A stretch of DNA of 64,000 nucleotides from Oscillospiraceae bacterium. Its GTDB lineage: Bacteria; Bacillota; Clostridia; Oscillospirales; Oscillospiraceae. Positions 15,700 to 22,962 of the stretch are shown here, piece after piece. The notes beneath the pieces were generated by a model. It was given only the letters and a program-made list of their open reading frames with translations. It ran no database searches and had not been told where the DNA came from. Position numbers and translations under genes: made by a program. The stretch's first letter is position 1. Every line of letters begins with the position of its first letter. The DNA lies in assembly GCA_902793285.1 (NCBI GenBank), contig CADBCV010000004.1, positions 62,001-126,000 on the forward strand. The letters run 5' to 3'.

Positions 15700-15971
15700 C
15701 TTATGCAGCCTCCCGGCACGTGCCGTTCGCCAAGACTCTCCTCGCCCCTGCGGTTGATCGCCTCGACCACCTCTTCCAGCAGCTCCGCCGCCCGGATCCT
15801 GACCCTGGCATGACAGTAGGGGACATCCCGCGCCGGGCACTCCCAGCAGCGCGGCATGTCGCACGCGCAGCAGCGCAGCGCCCTGGCCGCCTCCGCTGGT
15901 GTCAGCTTTTTTACCTGACATTTTCGGCCTCCTTCCCGGCACAAGCGCTGCAAAGATCGTCCTCGACCCAA
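15696..15971 (-). CDS. Cys-rich phage protein, start uncertain
   Basis: The conserved-looking part is LTPAEAARALRCCACDMPRC followed by WECPARDVPYCHARVRIRAA and a C-terminal helix. It holds a CCxC-CxxC-type metal site. No clear start exists: the frame opens at an ATG at 15971 inside the upstream gene, and the most natural N-terminus (VKKLTPAEAA) falls on GTA. An upstream GGAAGGAGG precedes an ATG in the wrong frame (15923), so a start on CTG or a small indel here is possible. Confidence 0.6.
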   Translation of the reverse strand: MGRGRSLQRLCREGGRKCQVKKLTPAEAARALRCCACDMPRCWECPARDVPYCHARVRIRAAELLEEVVEAINRRGEESLGERHVPGGCIR

Positions 15972-16339
15972 TAGCAGCTAAATGGAATGCAGGCGTTATT
16001 GTCGGAGCATCCGCAAACGCGACAGCGGCGCTGCCCGTCAAGGGCTTGTTCCAGCAGGGGCATCAGGAGGATAATGGAGCCACGTGCAAACAAGAAATTT
16101 GGAGCATTGTTGAACCTGTCCAACATGTAGAAGAAGATGTCATCAGGAGGTGTGCCGTCGGGGAAAAGTCCCTCGCCTCGTCCTTTGCACCGTTCATATA
16201 GGCGGGTGCCGCGTGAATAAGCCGAGATCTCACGGACAAGCGCCGTCGCCCGCTTCGGAAATTTAGGAGAGCCAGTGTCCATATTTACGCATTCCAACAG
16301 CTCACGAAATTTATCAAGCAGATCGATTTTGTCGGCCAT
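15911..16339 (-). CDS. Phage protein with C-terminal zinc site
   Basis: A 142-residue protein. The N-terminal 90 residues are helical with no known motif. The C-terminal 40 residues form a small Cys-rich unit (RCRVCGCSDNNACIPFSC, then WVEDDLCSACAG) that I recognise as common at the end of early proteins in Firmicute prophages. It lies 3 bp downstream of parB and overlaps the next gene, so it belongs to the parAB transcript. Confidence 0.75.
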   Translation of the reverse strand: MADKIDLLDKFRELLECVNMDTGSPKFPKRATALVREISAYSRGTRLYERCKGRGEGLFPDGTPPDDIFFYMLDRFNNAPNFLFARGSIILLMPLLEQALDGQRRCRVCGCSDNNACIPFSCYWVEDDLCSACAGKEAENVR

Positions 16340-16342
16340 ACC

Positions 16343-17665
16343 TCACGCCTCCTTCTCCGGCAGCGGCCACCAGCCGACCACCTTGCCCACGTCGGCCACC
16401 GGGCGGCCATATGCAATCCACTCGCCGTTTATATAATCGCAGCTTTGCTCTGTCGGTCTGTTCAAACCCAGATCCAGCCTGCACAGATAGCGCCCGTCCC
16501 GCGGCGGCGTTCCGGTCTGCCACGTGGGCTTGGTGCCCACTGCGGGCACGGCCGCCCTGGGCCTCGCGTTCCGCCTGGCCTTCTCGTCCACCATCGCCTG
16601 CCGGCACCGGTTGATAGCGATGGCTGCCACCGCGTCGTAGACCTCCGTCCAGGTGCGGGTGATCTTCTGGCCCACGCCGATGGCCATGCCTTTGTTGCTG
16701 CCGTCCCAGGTGGATGGGCTGCCGTTCCAGTTTCCGGTGGAGCGCAGGTCGAGCCGCATGGAGTCGATGTTTTCCTTGCGGTTAAGACCGGCGCCGGCGG
16801 CAAAGCTCATGAGCAGCACGTCGTCGGTGATCTTCTGCATAAGGTGCCAGAACTCCCGATCCTCCTTCTCGCGCTCGTCCAGGTAGCGCTTGAGGCCGTC
16901 GATGGCCTTGTTGGGATCCGGCTCCGGCGGCTTGGTCACCAGCGGCTGCTTGATCTGGCCGAGCACCTTCTCGGCGCTGTCGCCGGTCAGACCGCGCACG
17001 GCGGGGCCGAGGCGGGCGGCAAGGTCGTGCTGCACCGCGGCGTCCTCCTGACTGAGCCTGTACGCCACCGTCTCGCCCAGGCCGCCGCCGTCAAACTCCT
17101 GCAGCAGCTCCGGCACCAGGTTCGCCCGGATGGCGTGCAGCCGTCCCACGCGGGACTTGCTCGTCTGGAGGATGGCCGCCACGTGGTCGCGCGTCCTGCC
17201 GGGGAACTTCACGCCCTGCTCCTCCAGCTTGCCGAGGATCTCCGTCACCTTCTCGGACTGGATGGAGATCTCCGACGCGGTCAGGATGCGCGTGGCGCTG
17301 TTGCCGTAGATCAGCTTCAGCTCCTGCCACTCCTTGGACACGTCGCCGCGCTCCCGGATGCAGGGCACGCCGCGCTCGAACATTGTGCTGCCGCCGTCGC
17401 GGATCAGCAGAATGGCCGCCCGGCGCCGGTGGCCGGACACGACCGTGACGTGGCCATGCTCTCCGCTGCGCACGCGCAGCGGCTGCTGCAGGCCCACCAT
17501 CTCGATGCTGGCCGCAAGCTCCGAAACATCGCCGACGCTGTAAAAGTTCCGGTCGTCCGGGTCGATCTTGTCAATTGGGATGTACTCGATCTGCTCAAGG
17601 CCGGTGTCCACTGCGGGCACGCCCGCCTTTTTCAGCTCGTCGGCGAGGGTGAAGGGCTTACTCAT
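16343..17665 (-). CDS. parB: ParB-like partition protein
   Basis: The 440-residue protein has an N-terminal ParB domain: YIPIDKIDPDDRNFYSV, SIEMVGLQQPLRVR, and VVSGHRRRAAILLI (the nucleotide-binding GxxRxxA-type motif). A HTH-like middle segment follows (GRTRDHVAAILQTSKSRVGRLHAI). The C-terminal third is unlike chromosomal ParB and ends in a segment rich in Trp and Pro. Its start overlaps the end of parA by 8 bp. Two of the six prophage palindromes lie inside this gene (16533 and 17604), the place where plasmid par systems often keep binding sites. Confidence 0.88.
   Translation of the reverse strand: MSKPFTLADELKKAGVPAVDTGLEQIEYIPIDKIDPDDRNFYSVGDVSELAASIEMVGLQQPLRVRSGEHGHVTVVSGHRRRAAILLIRDGGSTMFERGVPCIRERGDVSKEWQELKLIYGNSATRILTASEISIQSEKVTEILGKLEEQGVKFPGRTRDHVAAILQTSKSRVGRLHAIRANLVPELLQEFDGGGLGETVAYRLSQEDAAVQHDLAARLGPAVRGLTGDSAEKVLGQIKQPLVTKPPEPDPNKAIDGLKRYLDEREKEDREFWHLMQKITDDVLLMSFAAGAGLNRKENIDSMRLDLRSTGNWNGSPSTWDGSNKGMAIGVGQKITRTWTEVYDAVAAIAINRCRQAMVDEKARRNARPRAAVPAVGTKPTWQTGTPPRDGRYLCRLDLGLNRPTEQSCDYINGEWIAYGRPVADVGKVVGWWPLPEKEA
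16533..16549. promoter_or_regulatory. Dispersed 17-bp palindrome, site 4
   Basis: GTGCCC-ACTGC-GGGCAC, perfect, inside the 3' third of parB. Confidence 0.55.
17604..17620. promoter_or_regulatory. Dispersed 17-bp palindrome, site 5 (one half-site variant)
   Basis: GTGTCC-ACTGC-GGGCAC, inside the first 60 bp of parB. The spacer is identical to site 4. Confidence 0.5.
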
Positions 17666-18428
17666 CGTCGCGCACCTCCCTCAGCAGCTGCTCATAATCC
17701 TGGGCGGCGCGGGACCGAGGCGCGTACTCGTAGAGGGGCAGCCTGGTGTAGCTGCTCTCGCCCACGCACACGCTGCTGTGGACAACGGCCTCGAACACAT
17801 CCAGCCCGTCGGCCTTGAGCTGGTCGATGACCTGGCGGCTGAGGCGGGATCTGTCCGCCATGGTAACCAGGACCCGGCAGCGGGGCGCGATGTGGTAGGC
17901 GCCGAGGCTCCTGACCTGCTGGATCATCTCCAGGGCACCGGCGCGGCTGAACGCATCCGCCCGCGTGGGGAGGATCATCTCGTCGCAGCACACCAGCGCT
18001 GCCACGCTTGCCGCCGTGAACGACGGCGGACAGTCAATGATGACGTAGTCATAGGCGTCGTCATCCCTGACGATCTTGAGGAAATCATACAGGCGCTTCT
18101 CAGATGCGGCGCCGTCGGCGTGCGGATCATTGAGGACCGCCGCCAGATCCAGCTTCAAAAGCCGCATGTCGGCACACAGCATGTCGAGGTTCTCCCAGGC
18201 GGTGTGCGTGACCGACTCGGTCCACACCGGCTCACAGTCGCCTGTGAGCACGTCCGTCAGGGTGGGCCCTTCGTAGTCGGGGCAGTAAAAGTCGCTGCTG
18301 TTGTGCTGCGCATCCGCGTCGATGAGCAGCACACGCTCACCGTCCCGCGCCAGCAGAGCGGAGAGGTTGATGGCGGTCGTGGATTTGCCGACGCCGCCCT
18401 TGTGGTTCGCTAAAGCTATAACTTTCAT
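17658..18428 (-). CDS. parA: ParA-family partition ATPase
   Basis: I use the ATG at 18428, giving 256 residues and starting MKVIALANHKGGVGKSTTA. The deviant Walker A is KGGVGKST at residues 10-17 with the signature first Lys. LLIDADAQ (A') and YVIIDCPPSF (Walker B) follow. It is the short, plasmid/chromosome-type ParA without an N-terminal HTH. With ParB it would move or anchor phage DNA. The leader just before the ATG (AGACCACGAAGAC after AAAGG) is complementary to the 5' end of the predicted RNA at 20792-20861, suggesting translational control. Confidence 0.92.
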   Translation of the reverse strand: MKVIALANHKGGVGKSTTAINLSALLARDGERVLLIDADAQHNSSDFYCPDYEGPTLTDVLTGDCEPVWTESVTHTAWENLDMLCADMRLLKLDLAAVLNDPHADGAASEKRLYDFLKIVRDDDAYDYVIIDCPPSFTAASVAALVCCDEMILPTRADAFSRAGALEMIQQVRSLGAYHIAPRCRVLVTMADRSRLSRQVIDQLKADGLDVFEAVVHSSVCVGESSYTRLPLYEYAPRSRAAQDYEQLLREVRDDE

Positions 18429-18448
18429 GTCTTCGTGGTCTCCTTTTG

Positions 18449-18646
18449 TCAGTATTTGAAGCACTCGTAGCGGGTGCCCTGCGGGGTCTCATACGCGGCC
18501 CGGTACCAGTGGCGCGGCTCGTTGATCTGCACCACCTTGCCGGCCACCTCCACGTTCAGCTCACCGCCGAAGCCGGTGGTGCTGTCGGCGTAGGCTGATG
18601 GTTTGAACTTTACCTGGTCGCCGATGTCATAGGGGCAGGGATTCAA
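18449..18646 (-). CDS. Small phage protein, SH3/KOW-like
   Basis: The 65-residue protein starts at the TTG at 18646, preceded by AAGGAGGTGACAATCCC. It reads MNPCPYDIGDQVKFKPSAYA and ends TPQGTRYECFKY. The compact run of beta strands beginning with GDQVKFKP is like small SH3-type barrels. It overlaps the end of the helicase gene by 20 bp and sits just upstream of parA. Function unknown. Confidence 0.7.
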   Translation of the reverse strand: MNPCPYDIGDQVKFKPSAYADSTTGFGGELNVEVAGKVVQINEPRHWYRAAYETPQGTRYECFKY

Positions 18647-19949
18647 AGGGATTGTCACCTCCTTCGTCGTCGTCCAGGTCGAACAGGGGCGCGCCCTGGC
18701 CCGGCATCTGGGCGGGCTCCTTGCGCTTGGCATAAGAGAACGTCATGTGCTGCGGGTCGAAGGACAGCAGCAGGCTCTTGTTGGTGGCGCCGTCCTTGTC
18801 CTTGCCGATCTTGAGCTTGCGCGCGCCGGGGAAGGTCTTGTCCTTCATCATGAGCAGGATGATTTCGGCGTCGTTCTTGATCTGGCCGCTCTCGCGCAGA
18901 TCCTGGATTGTGATCTCGCCGGACTCCGGCGGCGTCACCTGACTGAGCGCCACGATGGTCACGCCCAGACGGTTGGCCATGCGGTGCAGCTCCATGGAGA
19001 TCTCCGTCACCGTCTCAAAGCGGCTGCTTGCCTTGTGCCGGATGATCTGCAGGTAGTCAATGAACACTACGTCGGCGTTGTGCATGATGATCCGGTTCTG
19101 GATCTGCGGCAGCGTCTCCGCCCGGCGGATCACGCGCAGCGGCACCTTGTTGGCCTTCATGCCGGTGTCGCCGGCGCGCAGGTAGTCGTCGCTGGACAGC
19201 GCCTTTTTCTTGGAGTGCAGCATCGGGATGGCGGCCACCTGCTTCTCGGCCATGAGGCGGTCTTCGAGCTTTTCCCTCGGCGTTTCCAGCGAGAAGAAAA
19301 GGGTGCGCTTGCCATGCTGCGCCATGTGGAAAGCAAACTGCAAAGCCAAAGCGGTCTTGCCGGCAGAGCTGTCGGCTGCCAGCACGCAGAAATCACCGGG
19401 GGACACACACAGCGTCTCGTCCAGCTGCGGGATGCCCCATGTCAGGTAGTTCGGGGGCGCCGGATCGTTCATGCGATCCAGGTAGCTGCCCACCATCTCC
19501 TCCCAGCTGACGTCCTCGATGGTGTCGGTGTCGCGCAGGAGCTGGCCCATCTTCTCGTAGGCGTCCAGGGCGTCCTCCATGCTCTTGGCCCAAGATAGCG
19601 CGCCTGCCGCCGACCGAATCTGATAAAGCCGGGCCTCGTCGCGCAGGATGTGCAGGTACTCGTCCACGTCCATGTGAGGCGGTACCATCTCCATGCACGC
19701 AGCTAAGGTCTCCTCGTGCCCATCCAAGCCGGTGGCGTGCAGTATAGTCACCGGGTCGATCGGCTTGCCCTCGATCCATAAGCTATGCGCGGCCTCAAAG
19801 AAGTGTTTTAGAGAGGGCTCACCAAAATAGCTGGGCATGGCGCCATGAAAAATCTTCCCGGCTAACTCGTCGGGCCATAGCACCAGAGCGCCGAGTATGC
19901 ACATCTGGGCCGGTTTCCAGGCATCGCCTGAGAGCTCCTTTACAGCCAT
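18627..19949 (-). CDS. DnaB-like replicative helicase
   Basis: The 440-residue protein has an N-terminal helical domain (about 1-150) and a RecA-like ATPase. Walker A is AADSSAGKTALA near 190-202 and Walker B is DVVFIDYLQII, followed by the family pattern GVTIVALSQVTP and LRESGQIKNDAEIILLM. The acidic C-terminus (FDLDDDEGGDNPFESLPL) is phage-specific. It should unwind DNA at the phage origin and is loaded by the initiator encoded just upstream, whose stop it overlaps by 10 bp. Confidence 0.93.
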   Translation of the reverse strand: MAVKELSGDAWKPAQMCILGALVLWPDELAGKIFHGAMPSYFGEPSLKHFFEAAHSLWIEGKPIDPVTILHATGLDGHEETLAACMEMVPPHMDVDEYLHILRDEARLYQIRSAAGALSWAKSMEDALDAYEKMGQLLRDTDTIEDVSWEEMVGSYLDRMNDPAPPNYLTWGIPQLDETLCVSPGDFCVLAADSSAGKTALALQFAFHMAQHGKRTLFFSLETPREKLEDRLMAEKQVAAIPMLHSKKKALSSDDYLRAGDTGMKANKVPLRVIRRAETLPQIQNRIIMHNADVVFIDYLQIIRHKASSRFETVTEISMELHRMANRLGVTIVALSQVTPPESGEITIQDLRESGQIKNDAEIILLMMKDKTFPGARKLKIGKDKDGATNKSLLLSFDPQHMTFSYAKRKEPAQMPGQGAPLFDLDDDEGGDNPFESLPL

Positions 19950-20746
19950 ATCTCCGCCTCCTCACCTGGGGCCTGCGCCGCCGGGGCGGGGGAGAAGCCC
20001 TCATCGCCGGCCTCCAGCGGGAACAGGCCGCGCCAGCTCCTGTCTGTGGCCTTGTGCAGCATCCCGATCTTGTACTCCCTGCTGCCCTTGGAGTGCTGAT
20101 CCAGCGTCGAGCAGCAGCGCGTCACGGTGTTCACGGTGGCCACGGCCCGGCGCATCCTGCGCCGCATGTCGGCGTAGTCCATCCATGCCGAGTACAGGCC
20201 CTCGTCCTCGCGGCAGTAGTCGGTGATCGCGTCCCACACATCGCGCGGCATCCACGGAGGCGGCGTGTATTTGTTCTTTAGTCCTTTAGTTGTATAGTTA
20301 TTTAGTTGTGGCGGATTTTCGGGCAACGGTTTTCTGGGCAACGGAATCCTGGGCGACGGTGGCGCACCGTTGCCCGGAATCCTGGGCGACGGTGGAGGCG
20401 CGCAAGGCTCCTCCGGCGCGGGGGCCGTGTCCTCGTCCGGCGGATCCTCCGCTTCTCGCGGCTGCTCATACAGGGTGTAATCATAGCCGGAAAAGCGCCC
20501 GCCCTCGCGGGACTGATCCCGGACGATGTAGCCCGCCTCCTCCAGCTCCTGCAGCACCTTGCGCACGGCCTCGCGGCCCTCCTTGCAGATCGCTGCAAGC
20601 CCGGCCACGGTGTAGTCCCAGTCGTCCGGCAGGCTCAACATCTTGCTCATGAGCCCCATGGCGCGCAGGCTTAACCGGTTGTCGCGCAGATGGTAGTTGC
20701 TCATGGTGGTGTAGTTCTCGTTGTGCTGTACACGTATAACGCCCAT
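19940..20746 (-). CDS. Phage replication initiator / helix-turn-helix protein
   Basis: The 268-residue protein has an N-terminal winged-helix-type domain (residues 1-85: MGVIRVQHNENYTTMSNYHL, LRAMGLMSKMLSLPDDWDYT and VRKVLQELEEAGYI). A Pro/Glu-rich linker of about 70 residues follows, then a C-terminal helical domain (WDAITDYCREDEGLYSAWMD). This layout is that of phage replisome organisers and lambda O-type initiators. The DNA for the linker holds iteron-like repeats beside an AT-rich stretch, as lambda O does for its origin. The dnaB-like gene is immediately downstream. Confidence 0.85.
   Translation of the reverse strand: MGVIRVQHNENYTTMSNYHLRDNRLSLRAMGLMSKMLSLPDDWDYTVAGLAAICKEGREAVRKVLQELEEAGYIVRDQSREGGRFSGYDYTLYEQPREAEDPPDEDTAPAPEEPCAPPPSPRIPGNGAPPSPRIPLPRKPLPENPPQLNNYTTKGLKNKYTPPPWMPRDVWDAITDYCREDEGLYSAWMDYADMRRRMRRAVATVNTVTRCCSTLDQHSKGSREYKIGMLHKATDRSWRGLFPLEAGDEGFSPAPAAQAPGEEAEIWL
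20270..20400. repeat. Iteron-like repeats and AT-rich stretch inside the initiator gene (candidate ori)
   Basis: A perfect 20-bp direct repeat (GGAATCCTGGGCGACGGTGG) occurs at 20343-20362 and 20376-20395. Two shorter related units (GGGCAACGG at 20321 and 20336) and an inverted CCGTTGCCC lie beside it. Adjacent is an AT-rich 40-bp run with repeated TTAGT/TAGTT (20275-20310). The combination resembles an origin with iterons and an unwinding element. Confidence 0.55.
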
Positions 20747-20756
20747 AATTTTCTCC

Positions 20757-20786
20757 TTGTCAAAAGGTGCAAGGCCGTGCTATAAT
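20757..20786 (+). promoter_or_regulatory. Strong plus-strand promoter for a small RNA
   Basis: TTGTCA (20757-20762), 18-bp spacer, TGCTATAAT with an extended -10 (TATAAT at 20781-20786). It points rightward, against all flanking early genes. Confidence 0.75.
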
Positions 20787-20791
20787 AGCAG

Positions 20792-20861
20792 CGTCTTCGT
20801 GGTCTGGGCCTTGCGCCCATGGTCACAGCCCTGCCGGGGTCGCGCCCGGCGGGGCTTTTTT
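20792..20861 (+). ncRNA. Predicted 70-nt phage small RNA
   Basis: The unit has a strong promoter upstream and a rho-independent terminator at its end, with no ORF. The 5' end carries GTCTTCGTGGTCT (20793-20805), identical to the plus strand at 18429-18441. The RNA is therefore perfectly complementary over 13 nt to the parA mRNA just before its start codon. It also pairs at 12 of 13 positions (one G-U) with the leader of the Acb2-like gene (24422-24434). A 5-bp hairpin (TGGGC-CTTGC-GCCCA) follows the seed, then the terminator stem. This is the architecture of trans-acting regulatory RNAs. Existence and targets are predictions. Confidence 0.6.
20828..20861 (+). terminator. Rho-independent terminator of the small RNA
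   Basis: An 11-bp GC-rich stem (GCCCTGCCGGG with CCCGGCGGGGC, one G-U), 6-base loop, then TTTTTT. The T-tract is present only in the plus direction. Confidence 0.8.
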
Positions 20862-21135
20862 ATACCACCTTCATGCCGGGGATATAGCGCAGCTGCTGCG
20901 GCTTGTAGTTCTTGCTCCCCTTGGGCCTGCCCGGTCGGGCGGGCCTTTTTTTCGTCCCTGCGCACGGTACCCGGCAGCAGCGGTCGAGGTAGCGCTCCAG
21001 CTCCTCTTCGTCGAAGCGCACCAGCCGCCCGATCCGCGTGCACTCCAGCTCACCGGCGGCCACGATCCGGTCGAGGGTGGCGCGGGAGATCTGCAGCCTC
21101 TCACAGACCTCGGCTTTATTCAAGAGCCTGTCCAT
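20860..21135 (-). CDS. Helix-turn-helix protein, excisionase/MerR-like
   Basis: The 91-residue protein starts at the ATG at 21135. It has a MerR/excisionase-type winged helix: LLNKAEVCERLQISRATLDR, VAAGELECTRIGRLVRFDEE and ELERYLDRC. A basic C-terminal tail (TKKRPARPGRPKGSKNY) follows. It could be the recombination directionality factor for the integrase or an early regulator. It overlaps the upstream XRE gene by 20 bp. Confidence 0.8.
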   Translation of the reverse strand: MDRLLNKAEVCERLQISRATLDRIVAAGELECTRIGRLVRFDEEELERYLDRCCRVPCAGTKKRPARPGRPKGSKNYKPQQLRYIPGMKVV

Positions 21136-21343
21136 CCTCGCCCTCCTTGTACAGATCTTCGATCCCGCATTGCAGCAGCGCGGCAATGGCGGGCAGGTAC
21201 CCGGCCGACGGCATGGTCGCGCCGCTCTCCCACTGGTTCCACGCCTGCCTGGTGACGTCGAGTTCGGCGGCAAGCGATGTCGCGGTCAGTCCCAGCACCC
21301 GCCGTCGCGTGCGTATGCCGGGCATGCTTGTGTAGATCTTCAT
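21116..21343 (-). CDS. XRE-family regulator (small)
   Basis: The 75-residue protein starts at the ATG at 21343. It is little more than a Cro/C1-type HTH: MPGIRTRRRVLGLTATSLAA, ELDVTRQAWNQWESGATMPS and LPAIAALLQCGIEDLY. The recognition helix is around VTRQAWNQWE. As a small HTH in the early operon facing the lysogenic repressor, it may be Cro-like. Confidence 0.82.
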   Translation of the reverse strand: MKIYTSMPGIRTRRRVLGLTATSLAAELDVTRQAWNQWESGATMPSAGYLPAIAALLQCGIEDLYKEGEDGQALE

Positions 21344-21357
21344 GGTCTGGCCCTCCC

Positions 21358-21828
21358 TCAGTCGCGCCACGTCGTGGCGACAGCGCCCTGGGCAAAGCGC
21401 AGCTGCGTGGCCGCCTTGACGATGTCGCGCAGCTCCTCGCTGATCTCGCACCAGCGCTCCGTCTGTTCGCCCTCGTCAACCTGGCCGTTGGAGCTGATCC
21501 AGATCAGATCGTCGGCTCTGTGCTTCTGCTCAAACTGCCGCATGCAGTACAGCAGCTGCGCCACGGCCTGTGCCAGCGGCAGCTGCGCGGCCTCCGGGAT
21601 GAGTCCGGCGGCGAGTGCAGAGCTTGCGCGCAGGTGTTCCAGTGCCAGCGTCGGGGCGGGGTAGGCGTCGCACATGAGCGCCACCTTGTCGTCGGGCGGG
21701 GTGTAGATCCCGGCCTCCCAGTTGGCCAAAGTGCGCACGGCCACGCCCAGCAGCTCCGCTGCCTTTTCCTGCGTCAAACCGGCAGCCTTGCGGTGCCGGG
21801 CGTACATCGTTCTGTAATCGTCGTTCAT
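21358..21828 (-). CDS. XRE-family regulator with C-terminal helical domain
   Basis: I use the ATG at 21828 (156 residues). The HTH is HRKAAGLTQEKAAELLGVAV and RTLANWEAGIYTPPDDKVAL. The remaining 90 residues are helical with no known motif. A TGATATC-AA-GATATCA palindrome lies 28 bp upstream of its start and may be its own operator. It is the first of three small DNA-binding proteins in a row. Confidence 0.82.
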   Translation of the reverse strand: MNDDYRTMYARHRKAAGLTQEKAAELLGVAVRTLANWEAGIYTPPDDKVALMCDAYPAPTLALEHLRASSALAAGLIPEAAQLPLAQAVAQLLYCMRQFEQKHRADDLIWISSNGQVDEGEQTERWCEISEELRDIVKAATQLRFAQGAVATTWRD

Positions 21829-21855
21829 GGTAAAAATGCTCCCTCCGGGGTAAAA

Positions 21856-21871
21856 TGATATCAAGATATCA
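21856..21871. promoter_or_regulatory. Operator-like palindrome upstream of XRE gene
   Basis: TGATATC-AA-GATATCA, perfect 7-bp half-sites with a 2-bp spacer, between the XRE start (21828) and the stop of the upstream gene (21869). It is AT-rich in a GC-rich context. Confidence 0.55.
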
Positions 21872-22456
21872 ATTCTCAGGCGGCGCCGCTGCAAGGGTCT
21901 CCAGTACGCCGTCGAGCACGCGGTACACCGCGATGGGTACCGGCTTGGCATCAACGATCAAACGGATCTGTTCCTCTGTGATGCAGCCGTTCCCGCCCTT
22001 GATGATCTGCGGCGTCGAGACGCCGTTCTGCCGCATCTGCAGCAGCCTGTCCCGGATGCGCCGCTTCTCGGCGGCAGCCTGGGCCGCCGGGCCGCTGACC
22101 TTAATCTCTACGGGCTCGAAGCCGCTAAAGGCATCCGGGGGGGGCAAAGGATCCCCTCCGCCGGTGTCCGCGTCGGTCACCTCGGCCGGCGCCGACGGCG
22201 TGTTCATCGTGCGCGGGGGATCGGGATAGACCGACGGCAAGTGAAGCGCCTGCAGGAGTGTTTCTTCGTTCCGCTGCGCCTCAAGCCGTTCCTCGGCCCT
22301 GGCCGCTTCGTAGGCATCGCGCAGCTGGTAGTACATGTCCAGGTAATAGGCGAGTTTTCTTTCCGGGATGTTGGTTACCGTCGCCAGCAGGTTCACACAG
22401 CTCTGCACTGCTGCTTCCGGTGTGCCGATCTCCGGCGCCTGTTTTTGTTCGTCTAT
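21869..22456 (-). CDS. Phage protein of unknown function, apparent AUA start
   Basis: The coding part ends with RIRDRLLQMRQNGVSTPQII, GGNGCITEEQIRLIVDAKPV and AVYRVLDGVLETL, which looks like a helical DNA-binding or interaction domain. The N-terminal 80 residues contain AAVQSCVNLLATVTNIPERK and YYLDMYYQLRDAYEAA. The only strong ribosome-binding site is GGAGGTGA at 22462-22469, and five bases after it is ATA (22456), not ATG or GTG. The frame stays open upstream to 22657, but that part crosses a 14-bp palindrome and has poor composition. I infer an AUA start and 195 residues. Confidence 0.65.
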   Translation of the reverse strand: MDEQKQAPEIGTPEAAVQSCVNLLATVTNIPERKLAYYLDMYYQLRDAYEAARAEERLEAQRNEETLLQALHLPSVYPDPPRTMNTPSAPAEVTDADTGGGDPLPPPDAFSGFEPVEIKVSGPAAQAAAEKRRIRDRLLQMRQNGVSTPQIIKGGNGCITEEQIRLIVDAKPVPIAVYRVLDGVLETLAAAPPEN

Positions 22457-22483
22457 GGTGATCACCTCCAACTTGTAAGGGAT

Positions 22484-22516
22484 CCTGAGCTGTTCGGAAA
22501 TGCCGAACAGCTCAGG
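22484..22516. promoter_or_regulatory. 14-bp perfect inverted repeat
   Basis: CCTGAGCTGTTCGG and its exact complement CCGAACAGCTCAGG, separated by AAATG. It lies 28 bp upstream of the apparent AUA start. No T-tract follows on either strand, so an operator or an mRNA leader hairpin is more likely than a terminator. Confidence 0.6.
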
Positions 22517-22962
22517 GGGCAGGGATAACGAGCCGTCAGCCCGCTGCCGCCGTGCATGGGGAATACAGCAAAACCCATGCAGGACGGTGCTCCATTCTTC
22601 TGCCTGGAGCATGGACGGATAAAGGAGGCGCAGCTCAAGCCCGCGCGGGTAAGGCATGGAGAGACAAGCGCGGGGCGGTGCCGGGAGCTGCGCTGGTGTG
22701 GGCAGGGGTGTGGCTTGTCGGCGGTGGTTCCCTTGGTGTCAGCCCGGAAGCTGCCGCCTGACCGCGTTTCCGCGTCTCACCGAACCGAAGCCCAGCAACG
22801 CGGGTTCGGTTCGGAAAGGAAGAAGGGCACGGCGGCTGTGGAGTTTTCCCGGCTCTTACGCAAACCGGGGAAACGGAACAAAGCCGGGCTCTTCTGACGC
22901 AGGCGTGGGGAGCAGTGCTGGCAGATCGTGCGAGGGCCTGCCGCCATGAATCCCCTGCCCAC
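22517..22962. other. Early-region stretch without a confident gene
   Basis: No frame on either strand has a convincing start, RBS and protein-like composition. A 56-residue minus frame (22777-22947, starting MAAGPRTICQHC) is possible but weak. A perfect 10-bp inverted repeat (CCGAACCGAA at 22780 with TTCGGTTCGG at 22805) is present. The segment may hold leader or regulatory RNA. Confidence 0.5.

Noticed and set aside
15529-16041. 170-codon minus frame including the 56-residue Cys-rich protein
   Set aside because: Only its last 56 codons look real and have a proper RBS and GTG; the upstream part lies in the wrong frame of two other Cys-rich genes.
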